NCBI RefSeq assembly: GCF_001909055.1
Contig: NZ_LVWI01000001.1
Coordinates: forward strand, 558,001-622,000
Direction of reading: 5' to 3'
Length of the DNA: 64,000 nucleotides
DNA from: Paenibacillus helianthi
GTDB lineage: Bacteria; Bacillota; Bacilli; Paenibacillales; Paenibacillaceae
Shown: one piece after another, positions 38,548-45,748 of the stretch
Position numbering within the stretch: the stretch's first letter is position 1
Layout of the letters: the number at the start of each line of letters is the position of its first letter
Notes under the pieces: generated by a model
Databases searched by the model: none
What the model saw: the letters and a program-made list of their open reading frames with translations, nothing else
Told to the model about the DNA's origin: nothing
Position numbers and translations under genes: made by a program

Positions 38548-38578
38548 AAAAAAAACATGCAGCCTTCCGCCGCATGCC
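38548..38578 (-). terminator. Terminator after the unknown basic protein gene
   Basis: On the minus strand GGCATGCGGC pairs with GCTGCATGT-type sequence around GGAAG, and is followed by eight T. Confidence 0.7.
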
Positions 38579-38599
38579 TTCTCTGTAACTGTGCGCTCG

Positions 38600-39043
38600 T
38601 TATCTGCGTCTGCGGCGCTTCTTCACCAGTTTTATGCGGCGGGAATGGCGCAGCCATGAAAAGTAGGCTCTCAGATCCCGCAGCTGGGGAGTCGATGAAA
38701 TATTGCCGAGAAACGTAACCACAATCATCACATACAGCGGATCTCCGGAGATCGTGGTGGCCCCTTCCAGTTCCTTGAACTGAACCACCATTGATGTGTC
38801 ATTGTCGATCAAATAAGCGTGATATTCTTTCTGTGAATACGGCCTTACCCGGTTCTGCTTCACGCATTGCCATATCCACGCGCCAATATCCACGTCCTTG
38901 CCGTCTTCCTTACTGATCCGGTCTGTATAACGGCTTTTCGCATGCGGTGTTATAACAATATCGGCCACACTGTATTCATTCAGCATGATGTGAAAGGGCT
39001 CGTACACCCCCCACGTTTCCATCCCCTTGACATGCATAATCAT
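38600..39043 (-). CDS. Conserved-looking hypothetical protein with poly-Arg tail
   Basis: I do not recognise this 147-residue protein. It opens MIMHVKGMETWGVYEPFHIM. The middle section (ITPHAKSRYTDRISKEDGKD, WIWQCVKQNRVRPYSQKEYH, AYLIDNDTSMVVQFKEL, YVMIVVTFLG) has the feel of a small alpha/beta domain. The His-Ala-xx-Arg-Tyr-xx-Arg opening and beta-rich end recall small RNase-like toxin folds, but that is a guess. The C-terminus is very basic, ending KLVKKRRRRR. GGAG lies 4 nt before the ATG at 39043; ATGs at 39037 and 39124 are alternatives. No antitoxin-like partner is adjacent. The gene has its own terminator. Confidence 0.6.
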   Translation of the reverse strand: MIMHVKGMETWGVYEPFHIMLNEYSVADIVITPHAKSRYTDRISKEDGKDVDIGAWIWQCVKQNRVRPYSQKEYHAYLIDNDTSMVVQFKELEGATTISGDPLYVMIVVTFLGNISSTPQLRDLRAYFSWLRHSRRIKLVKKRRRRR

Positions 39044-39149
39044 CACACTCCACTGAAAGGGTCTTGGCATGCTCTTATTGTTGTCAATATTACCGCATTG
39101 ACGTTTGTTGTTCAAGCATATCACCCTTACAGTCTATAGTGCCCAAGGT

Positions 39150-40115
39150 TCAGCAGGTTTTACTTACAGAGCGATCCCTGTCATCGACATAGCTGCTGCC
39201 TTTGATCATTTTGCATTTTTTCTTGAGTCTTGCCGCCTCCCCGGAGAGGTCTTCGATGGAATCGAATGGACGGTAACGGTTAGTAACAACGGCTATTGAG
39301 ATCGAAACCAGCGGAATTTCTTCCACCACGCCTGATCGGCCCTCGGTCAGCACGTAATGCTGTGCTAAATGACCTGGATGATAAAACCCTTGCATCACCT
39401 TATCAAATTCCTCCATAATGGTCCGGCAATATTCCTCGTAATGATAATCATCAATGAAAATAATAAAGTCATCCCCGCCGATATGACCCAAAAACCCTTC
39501 CAGCCGCAAGGTGCAATGCTTGAGAATCTCCGCGGTGGCCTGTATCATCCGGTCGCCTTCCTTAAACCCGTAAGTATCGTTATACGCCTTGAAATGATCC
39601 AGATCTATGTACAGAACACTGAACTGCTCCTGCAGCAGCGATTTCACCATCCACTCATTTATGCTCAGATTCCCCGGCAGACCGGTCAGTGGGTTCAAAA
39701 AGCTCGCGGCCACCGCCTGGATCTCGGCAAAATTAAGCAGCAAATCCCTTACGCTTACCGCTCCAAATAGTGCCCCTTCATGGGTGACCAGCACGTAATC
39801 ATAGAGATGCTCTTCACTTCTGTCCATCGCCAGCCGGCTGACCTCGGTAATCGGTGTTTTGTAATCTACAACCAGCGGTGAACCGTCCATGATCAGTCCG
39901 ACGGAGCGGCCCATATACAGGGTGAAGCCATAGAGTGTACCGATCTGCTGGTAAAAGCGAATCCTCATGATCAATGCGACCGCTTGCCCGCCCTCCGTCA
40001 CTGCCACACCCTGGAGCTGAGGATTGCTCTTAAAGATATGGTCTACATACGCGCATTTCTGGTGAGGGGAGATCTCTGGAATTTGTTCAGCAATTTCACC
40101 GATCTGAAGAAACAT
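39150..40115 (-). CDS. CBS-pair diguanylate cyclase (GGDEF domain)
   Basis: The 321-residue protein begins MFLQIGEIAEQIPEISPHQK. Residues 5-140 form a CBS pair (GVAVTEGGQAVALIMRIRFY; YVLVTHEGALFGAVSVRDLL). A GGDEF domain follows (LTGLPGNLSINEWM, VLYIDLDHFKAYNDTYGFKEGD, active-site loop LGHIGGDDFIIFID). The Glu-to-Asp change in the signature (GGDDF) is found in active enzymes, but the RxxD inhibitory site is not conserved. It should make cyclic di-GMP under control of an adenine-nucleotide-type ligand. The ATG at 40115 has GAGGAGG upstream and overlaps the end of the EAL gene by 20 nt; a longer frame back to 40307 is rejected. Confidence 0.9.
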   Translation of the reverse strand: MFLQIGEIAEQIPEISPHQKCAYVDHIFKSNPQLQGVAVTEGGQAVALIMRIRFYQQIGTLYGFTLYMGRSVGLIMDGSPLVVDYKTPITEVSRLAMDRSEEHLYDYVLVTHEGALFGAVSVRDLLLNFAEIQAVAASFLNPLTGLPGNLSINEWMVKSLLQEQFSVLYIDLDHFKAYNDTYGFKEGDRMIQATAEILKHCTLRLEGFLGHIGGDDFIIFIDDYHYEEYCRTIMEEFDKVMQGFYHPGHLAQHYVLTEGRSGVVEEIPLVSISIAVVTNRYRPFDSIEDLSGEAARLKKKCKMIKGSSYVDDRDRSVSKTC

Positions 40116-41004
40116 GCTTATAGCCTCCTCTAACTGGAACTTGTGGGGAATCCGCTGGAAAAGCACCCCGCACCGGCCGGTGTCCGGGCCTGCCAAGCGC
40201 ATAGCCTTGTCCGAATTCAATGCCGGCCATTTGCAAATACAGCAGTTCTTCTTCCGTTTCGATACCTTCAGCAATGACCCGGGTAGCGGATCGATAGGCA
40301 TATTCACTGATTAGCTCCAATAGCTCCTGCTGCTCCCGGTTGCCGTGGATGCCACGGATCAGGGATTTGTCCAGCTTGATGAACTCCGGCTTCAGATAGA
40401 CCAGTGTCTTGAGGCTGTTATAACCGGAGCCGGCATCGTCCACAGCAATTCGGAAGCCCTGCTCACGGTAATGTGACAGCACTTTCTCGAATCCTACATA
40501 ATCCTGGACTGCCTGCCGCTCGGTTAATTCAAATACAACCCGCTCCGGGGAGAGATTCAGCTCCTGCAGGAGACTGAGCGTTTCACCGCTTTTATGCCGG
40601 ACATCGTTCAAGACTCCCGGGTGTACGTTGATAAATACAAGCGTGTCGGTCTTTGCTCCTCCTTCCGGCAGCCGTTCCATATAACGCGATAGCGAAATCC
40701 GCCGGCAATAGTGCTCGAATCTGAACATCTGATCCGTACGGCCGGCAAATTCATAGAAATGCTCCGTGGTCGGAAATTGCGTAGAGTTGGGCGGCCTGTT
40801 CAGTACCTCATGACCCATCGTCAGCCCGCTTCTCAGCTGCAGAATCGGTTGGAAAAAGGTATCCAGCCGCCCATGATTCATAATATCCAACAGGGCCGAC
40901 AGCCTTCTCAGCTCCTTCACCTCGTTATGCAGCCTGCCGTTGATGTGCTGAAGATACTGGGGAATTGCCGACAGTTTTTGGGTTATTGCCATTCGTTTCG
41001 TCAT
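40096..41004 (-). CDS. EAL domain cyclic-di-GMP phosphodiesterase (EVL variant)
   Basis: The 302-residue protein is an EAL domain with a short N-terminal helical extension. The signature reads MGHEVLNRP (EVL rather than EAL). Other catalytic positions are kept: FINVHPGVL, VFELTERQA, VDDAGSGYNSL, FIKLDKSLI, VIAEGIETEEEL and FGQGYALGRPG. It should hydrolyse cyclic di-GMP. The ATG at 41004 (MTKRMAITQKL) has AGGTG 5 nt upstream; the frame extends further upstream but crosses the terminator at 41134-41160. It overlaps the CBS-GGDEF gene by 20 nt, so opposing enzymes are co-produced. Confidence 0.88.
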   Translation of the reverse strand: MTKRMAITQKLSAIPQYLQHINGRLHNEVKELRRLSALLDIMNHGRLDTFFQPILQLRSGLTMGHEVLNRPPNSTQFPTTEHFYEFAGRTDQMFRFEHYCRRISLSRYMERLPEGGAKTDTLVFINVHPGVLNDVRHKSGETLSLLQELNLSPERVVFELTERQAVQDYVGFEKVLSHYREQGFRIAVDDAGSGYNSLKTLVYLKPEFIKLDKSLIRGIHGNREQQELLELISEYAYRSATRVIAEGIETEEELLYLQMAGIEFGQGYALGRPGHRPVRGAFPADSPQVPVRGGYKHVSSDR

Positions 41005-41133
41005 TAGGTCACCTGTTTGTTTTCTCTCGTGAATTTTGTCACTCTCTTCCCAGCATATAGCGGAAGTATTAAGCAGCGATAAAAAGTACAAGGCAAAACA
41101 GAGGCATTTCGACAATTCCCACGACCTCGTCCA

Positions 41134-41160
41134 CAAAAAAACTGCCCTGATTTGGGCAGT
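41134..41160 (-). terminator. Terminator of the eutABC operon
   Basis: On the minus strand ACTGCCC-AAATCA-GGGCAGT is followed by TTTTTTTG, 28 nt after eutC. Confidence 0.9.
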
Positions 41161-41187
41161 CCAGGAATTAGATCCCGTTCATTCTGT

Positions 41188-41898
41188 TTACTGAACCAGA
41201 CCAACCCCGCTCTTTTTTTGTTTCAGCATCCTGGCGATCAGACTGCCTATATGAGCACCCGCTTCCACTGGAGGTGTCCCGCCTTGATGAATATTGGAGA
41301 TGACCATCCGATCCGAATCAGTCATTCCGGCACACGGTCTATAACAGAGATAGGCACTCATCGAATGGGAGGTAATCAGCCCCGGCCGTTCACCGATCAG
41401 GAGCACGATAGTCTCTGGATGGAGAATATCTCCAATGGTATTCATAATTCCCACCCGCCCATTCCTTACAAAAAAAGGAGTCCCTGCCTTCAGACCCTGC
41501 ACCTGCAGCGAATCCAGGAGCGCTGGAATCAAATCACCCGCATTATGCTCAATGGCACCGGCACTGAGCCCGTCCGAGACCACAAGCTGCACTTGAGGGG
41601 AAGGAATACAACGCTGGATGAGCTGCTGTATGCTGTGATCCGGCAGGAGCCGGCCCAGATCCGGTCTCCTTAAATATAGCTCTTGGTCGACCGCTCCGGA
41701 ATCCACCATGAAGAGCCCCAGCTCTGCAAGCAGGTCGGTGCTAACGCTGCCGTACACTGAATCAACTGCAGCCGCATGATCATATCGCAGCTTCAGCAGT
41801 TCACGGGTGGTCGGCCGCGTGCCCGCTCTGCCCGTGCCAATTCTGGCGGGCGTCGCCTGCTTCAGCTCCTGCATTCTGTCTTCATCGCGAAAGGGCAT
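41188..41898 (-). CDS. eutC: Ethanolamine ammonia-lyase small subunit
   Basis: The 236-residue protein has the EutC series RIGTGRAGTRPTTRELLKLR, VQLVVSDGLSAGAIEHNA, NTIGDILHPETIVLLIGERP, LCYRPCAGMTDSDRMVISNI and HIGSLIARML. With EutB it forms the adenosylcobalamin-dependent enzyme that splits ethanolamine into acetaldehyde and ammonia. It lacks the long N-terminal targeting extension seen in enterobacterial EutC, which fits the absence of microcompartment shell genes. AGGAGG precedes the ATG. Confidence 0.95.
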   Translation of the reverse strand: MPFRDEDRMQELKQATPARIGTGRAGTRPTTRELLKLRYDHAAAVDSVYGSVSTDLLAELGLFMVDSGAVDQELYLRRPDLGRLLPDHSIQQLIQRCIPSPQVQLVVSDGLSAGAIEHNAGDLIPALLDSLQVQGLKAGTPFFVRNGRVGIMNTIGDILHPETIVLLIGERPGLITSHSMSAYLCYRPCAGMTDSDRMVISNIHQGGTPPVEAGAHIGSLIARMLKQKKSGVGLVQ

Positions 41899-41951
41899 AT
41901 TTTTTCCTCCTGAACGTTTGGTTAGCTATACTTTTTTTGAGACCATTCCAC

Positions 41952-43307
41952 CTACATCAATCTCGTCGGGTCACCGGCAAGCGCGGTCAGCCGCCCGTCC
42001 TGCAGAATGCCCATGCTCTCTGCCCACGCCGCGAATTCAGCGCCGGGCTGCAAGCGCAGCAGTTCCCTGAGAGTAGCTATATCATGAAAGCTGGTTGACT
42101 GGTAATTCAACATACAGTCGTCCGCCATGGGCACCCCGATGATGAAATTCACCCCTGCGGCAGCCAGCAGGACAGCCAGATTATCCATATCATTCTGGTC
42201 TGCCCGCATATGGTTGGTGTAACAGACATCCACACCCATCGGCAGCCCCTGGATTTTACCCATGAAATGATCCTCCAGGCCTGCTCTTATCACCTGTTTG
42301 CTGTCATATAAATATTCCGGGCCTATGAACCCAACTACGGTATTCAGCATAAAGGGCTTGAAACGCTTCGCCAGCCCGTAGCAGCGGGACTCCAGCGTTA
42401 CCTGGTCAATACCATGATGGGCCCCTGCAGACAGCTCGGAACCCTGGCCGGTTTCAAAATACCAGCGGTTCTCCCCCTTCGCCGTTCCCGACTCCTGAAT
42501 CAGCTGATCAGCTTCCTCCAGCAGCCGCAGGTTAATGCCAAATGAATCATTGCCGCTCTGCGTACCCGCAAGACTCTGGAAGATCAGATCCGCTGGCGCG
42601 CCCTTTTCAATGGCTCTCATCTGGGTGGTGACATGGGCGAGCACACTATTTTGAGTCGGAATGTTCCAGCGATGGATGACCTCCATCGTCTCATGGAACA
42701 GCCGGAGGATGTTGTCGGTTGTATCGATGACCGGATTAATCCCAATCACCGTATCCCCAACACCGTAGCTCAGCGCTTCATAGATTGAAGCCTTCATGCC
42801 TTTAGGATCATCTGTCGGATGGTTGGGCTGTGCCCGGCTCCCCAGTCTTCCTCTGCCCCCAAGAACCGTATTGCAGCGGGTGATAACCTCGCACTTGGCG
42901 GCGGCTTGAATCAGATCCAGGTTGGACATGAGCTTTGCAGCCGCTGCTACCATCTCACTGTTCAATCCTTTGCTGATGTCCTGAACCCCGGCCGCGTCTT
43001 GGGACAGCAGCTGATCTCGAAGATCTCCCACCGTCCAGTGGCGAATGCGCTGATATCCCTGTTCATCTACGCCTTCTTCGATGACTCTTGAGATTTCATC
43101 CTCTTCTGGAGGGAGCATAGGGTGGCTGCGGATATCGGCCAGTGTCAGATCCGCAAGCAGCAGCTTGGCCGCTATCCGTTCTTTGGCATGCTCCGCTCCA
43201 AGTCCAGCCAGTATATCCCCTGACCTCTCCTCATTGGCTGCAGCGAACAGCTGCTTCAAATCGCGGAAGCCATAGCTCTCCCCTTGTAGCGAGATCGTCA
43301 ATTTCAT
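41952..43307 (-). CDS. eutB: Ethanolamine ammonia-lyase large subunit
   Basis: The 451-residue TIM-barrel catalytic subunit includes the conserved VGDTVIGINPVIDTTDNI, FQSLAGTQSGNDSFGINL, YFETGQGSELSAGAHHGIDQ, NTVVGFIGPEYLYD and GLPMGVDVCYTNHMRADQND. It binds ethanolamine and the cobalamin cofactor. I chose the ATG at 43307 (MKLTISLQGESYGFRDL) with AAAGGGA 9 nt upstream. It lies between eutA and eutC in one operon. Confidence 0.97.
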   Translation of the reverse strand: MKLTISLQGESYGFRDLKQLFAAANEERSGDILAGLGAEHAKERIAAKLLLADLTLADIRSHPMLPPEEDEISRVIEEGVDEQGYQRIRHWTVGDLRDQLLSQDAAGVQDISKGLNSEMVAAAAKLMSNLDLIQAAAKCEVITRCNTVLGGRGRLGSRAQPNHPTDDPKGMKASIYEALSYGVGDTVIGINPVIDTTDNILRLFHETMEVIHRWNIPTQNSVLAHVTTQMRAIEKGAPADLIFQSLAGTQSGNDSFGINLRLLEEADQLIQESGTAKGENRWYFETGQGSELSAGAHHGIDQVTLESRCYGLAKRFKPFMLNTVVGFIGPEYLYDSKQVIRAGLEDHFMGKIQGLPMGVDVCYTNHMRADQNDMDNLAVLLAAAGVNFIIGVPMADDCMLNYQSTSFHDIATLRELLRLQPGAEFAAWAESMGILQDGRLTALAGDPTRLM

Positions 43308-43337
43308 CGGCTTCAATCCCTTTCTTTGTTTTTTCCC

Positions 43338-44804
43338 TCATGAATGAAAAACAAGGGTTTTTACAGCTAGCGGAATATATCCTTCACCTACAGGCTCACC
43401 GATGTCCACATAATCCCCATGCCGGGCCGCAACCTGATCCAGGCATACACAAGGCAGGTTCCCGCCCGTTATCAGATGGATACAATTCCCCAGCGCTTTT
43501 GCGATATCATTCTCACAAATGATAACAGCCATTTCCAGCTGATAATGAAGAGCCGAGGCAGCTGCAGCTTCGGCAATCCGGCGGATCATCGGATAGGTGC
43601 AGACAGAGAGATGCGGAACAATTACTGCGAACTTGCACGCCTCTGTTCCTGCACCCCCATATTTTTGTTTCCCTTCCGCAAAAGCTTCTTTTACTCCGAG
43701 CTCTATCGCGGTTAGCTCTTCACCAAGCTGGTCATGCCATGTCACACGCACCAGAGGTAGGTTCCTCAGCGGGAGCAGCATCCGATCCGCGAACACGGTT
43801 GAGCCGCTTAGCATTGCCGTGTGGACTCCAGCCCCTATAACGGTAGCCCGTTGCGCTTCTGGCGCAGCCTGTAGTTTTACAGGATAACGGATTCCGGCGA
43901 TACGCAAAGCCGAGGCCAGCAGCGGTCCGATATCTCCGAATCTGGCGGCTTCAGCGAGGTTTGGCGGTGACTCCTGCTCCATAAGCGCACCTACACCACC
44001 GGATATCCAGATCTCAGCAATCTCTGTTTCAGCGCGTACCTTTCTGCTGTCAGGATTTCCGTAGATGAGTGGATATTTGCTCCAGTCCACAGTCTCTTGA
44101 ATCCCCTCCAGCAGCATTTCGCTCCATCGCTCAGCAAGTTGCCGGAGCCGGCCAATCTCAGCCACCTCTCCCTCCTGTAGCATCTTGAAACCCGCAGCCT
44201 TCAGCCATTGCAGGACAGAAGGGGAAATCCGTGTGATGCTCCCGTCCCTTTCCAGCATGATCAAACGGCCCCCGATATGGAAATTGAGCGTTCGAATACA
44301 GCTCCCGCCTTCGAAAAAAGCAGCATTGGCTGTCCCGCCACCGATATCCACATTGACTACCTGTCCCTTTACGTGCAGGGAACGGGCTTCTGCCCCAGAT
44401 CCCCTGCCTGCCAGCACAGCTTCCAAATCCCCGCCCGCCTGTGCAACAACGAATTCTCCTGCACTTGCAGCAAGGCTATGCAATACCACATCCGCCTGCT
44501 GCTTAAACGCTGTTTCCCCGGTAATGATAACAGCACCCGTATGAATATCATCAGGCAAAAGACCTGCATTGCTATACTCGCTGGCTAGAATCCGCTCTAA
44601 TTGCCCAAGATCTATCTGCGAATCTCCAATCAGCGGTGTTCGATGCATCCGGCTTTCATAGAACACATTTCGTTCGGTAATATGAAACTGCGGAAGGCTG
44701 GACAAGCCGGATTGCCGCTCTATTTTCAAACGGCTGAACACACATTTTGTCGTACTGGTTCCAATGTCAATGCCTGCGCTTGTGAGCCATTCTTCATTCT
44801 GCAT
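43338..44804 (-). CDS. eutA: Ethanolamine ammonia-lyase reactivating factor EutA
   Basis: The 488-residue protein has the actin/Hsp70-like ATPase features of EutA: SAGIDIGTSTTKCVFSRL, VITGETAFKQQADVVLH, VNVDIGGGTANAAFFEGG, WISGGVGALM and GYIPLAVKTLVF. It uses ATP to exchange damaged cobalamin out of the EutBC enzyme. It is the first gene of a compact eutABC operon. No cobalamin riboswitch, ethanolamine sensor kinase or transporter gene is visible in the flanks. Confidence 0.95.
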   Translation of the reverse strand: MQNEEWLTSAGIDIGTSTTKCVFSRLKIERQSGLSSLPQFHITERNVFYESRMHRTPLIGDSQIDLGQLERILASEYSNAGLLPDDIHTGAVIITGETAFKQQADVVLHSLAASAGEFVVAQAGGDLEAVLAGRGSGAEARSLHVKGQVVNVDIGGGTANAAFFEGGSCIRTLNFHIGGRLIMLERDGSITRISPSVLQWLKAAGFKMLQEGEVAEIGRLRQLAERWSEMLLEGIQETVDWSKYPLIYGNPDSRKVRAETEIAEIWISGGVGALMEQESPPNLAEAARFGDIGPLLASALRIAGIRYPVKLQAAPEAQRATVIGAGVHTAMLSGSTVFADRMLLPLRNLPLVRVTWHDQLGEELTAIELGVKEAFAEGKQKYGGAGTEACKFAVIVPHLSVCTYPMIRRIAEAAAASALHYQLEMAVIICENDIAKALGNCIHLITGGNLPCVCLDQVAARHGDYVDIGEPVGEGYIPLAVKTLVFHS

Positions 44805-44878
44805 GTTCCTTGGGTTCTCCCTCCTGCTTCATATCCCTCTCTGACTTTCAGATCTACCTGTTCCTATGTAAATTATGC

Positions 44879-44909
44879 AAAAAAGCAGATGCCGCCCTGG
44901 CACCTGCTC
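44879..44909 (-). terminator. Terminator of ylbF-ylbG
   Basis: On the minus strand GCAGGTGCC-AGGGC-GGCATCTGC is followed by TTTTTT. Confidence 0.88.
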
Positions 44910-44927
44910 ATTCTCAAAGATCAGAAC

Positions 44928-45191
44928 CTACAATCCATAATAACGGGTCTTGTCCGGTCCGTTGCTGGTATATTCTGTCTTCAGTTCATTTCGGTAGGAT
45001 CTTTCAATCTTGCGCACGTAGGAGAGTCTGCGGACGTTCTTCATGACTTCCTCGGCTCGTTCCGCGTTCACATACATCACGGCGTAATGCATCTTCCTGG
45101 ATACATAATGCAAAGTCCCGTATTTCTCCAGATTCCGTGCCGCCTTAACGTCACTAACCCATACAATATATCCTGTTCGTTCCGCAAACAT
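44928..45191 (-). CDS. YlbG family protein (DUF2129)
   Basis: The 87-residue protein reads TGYIVWVSDVKAARNLEKYG, TLHYVSRKMHYAVMYVN and RRLSYVRKIERSYRNELKTEY, the YlbG signature. Function is unknown. In Bacillus it is also the neighbour of ylbF, and here the two lie 43 nt apart in one transcript. Confidence 0.92.
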   Translation of the reverse strand: MFAERTGYIVWVSDVKAARNLEKYGTLHYVSRKMHYAVMYVNAERAEEVMKNVRRLSYVRKIERSYRNELKTEYTSNGPDKTRYYGL

Positions 45192-45234
45192 CAGCTATTC
45201 GCCTCACTTTCTGTTCCCCTGATCAGAAGCCTAT

Positions 45235-45675
45235 CTATCCGCAGGAGCAGCTGCCGCCGCTGCCGCATCCTCCGCCTTTGGGAGACGGGTCATTGCTTGG
45301 AACCTTAATGCTCTCCGATACCGAATAAGCAATGGTTTCTGACATGGAATGAAGCATATCATCAAGGTTTTTCTCTGCCTGCTTGAAGCGGGCAACCTCT
45401 TCGAACTGCTCAAGCTCCTGCTCTACCGCTGTAACCTCATCCTTGGCTGAATGATAGTTAGGATGAAAATGTCCAAACCGCTGTGTCTCCTCAAACAGCT
45501 CCTTCTTCCCTTGCAGCCGCTTGACCATGGCCTGGATTTCCGGGCTGGCATCCACCCGTCCTTTCCAGTATAAGTAATCCGACACTTCGGCGGATTGATT
45601 AATCATATCACCTAATTCATAGGCGTATGTCAGCACTTCGGCCATATCGACCGTATTCAATTCCGCTACGCTCAT
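45235..45675 (-). CDS. ylbF: YlbF family regulator (RicF)
   Basis: The 146-residue helical protein has the YlbF/YmcA features AEVLTYAYELGDMINQSAEV, MVKRLQGKKELFEETQRFGH and LEQFEEVARFKQAEKNLDDML. It ends in a Gly/Cys-rich tail (GGGCGSGGSCSCG) with three cysteines. In Bacillus, YlbF with YmcA and YaaT forms the Y-complex (RicAFT), which carries 4Fe-4S clusters, directs RNase Y processing and promotes sporulation, competence and biofilm. The cysteine tail fits a cluster ligand. The ATG at 45675 has only a weak ribosome-binding site. Confidence 0.88.
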   Translation of the reverse strand: MSVAELNTVDMAEVLTYAYELGDMINQSAEVSDYLYWKGRVDASPEIQAMVKRLQGKKELFEETQRFGHFHPNYHSAKDEVTAVEQELEQFEEVARFKQAEKNLDDMLHSMSETIAYSVSESIKVPSNDPSPKGGGCGSGGSCSCG

Positions 45676-45748
45676 GAACTTCAACTCGTTTCTGCGTTAA
45701 TGTTCTACTGCATACCGTAGACTCTCCTATCATACCATACCCGCTAGC

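Noticed and set aside
40116..40307. Longer N-terminus of the CBS-GGDEF protein
   Set aside because: It overlaps the EAL gene by 200 nt and has no ribosome-binding site; GAGGAGG precedes the ATG at 40115.
41005..41136. Upstream extension of the EAL protein with a hydrophobic segment
   Set aside because: It would start within the eutC terminator hairpin, and the ATG at 41004 has a good ribosome-binding site.
44805..44927. Cobalamin riboswitch upstream of eutA
   Set aside because: The gap is only about 120 nt and holds the ylbG terminator; no conserved B12-box is seen.
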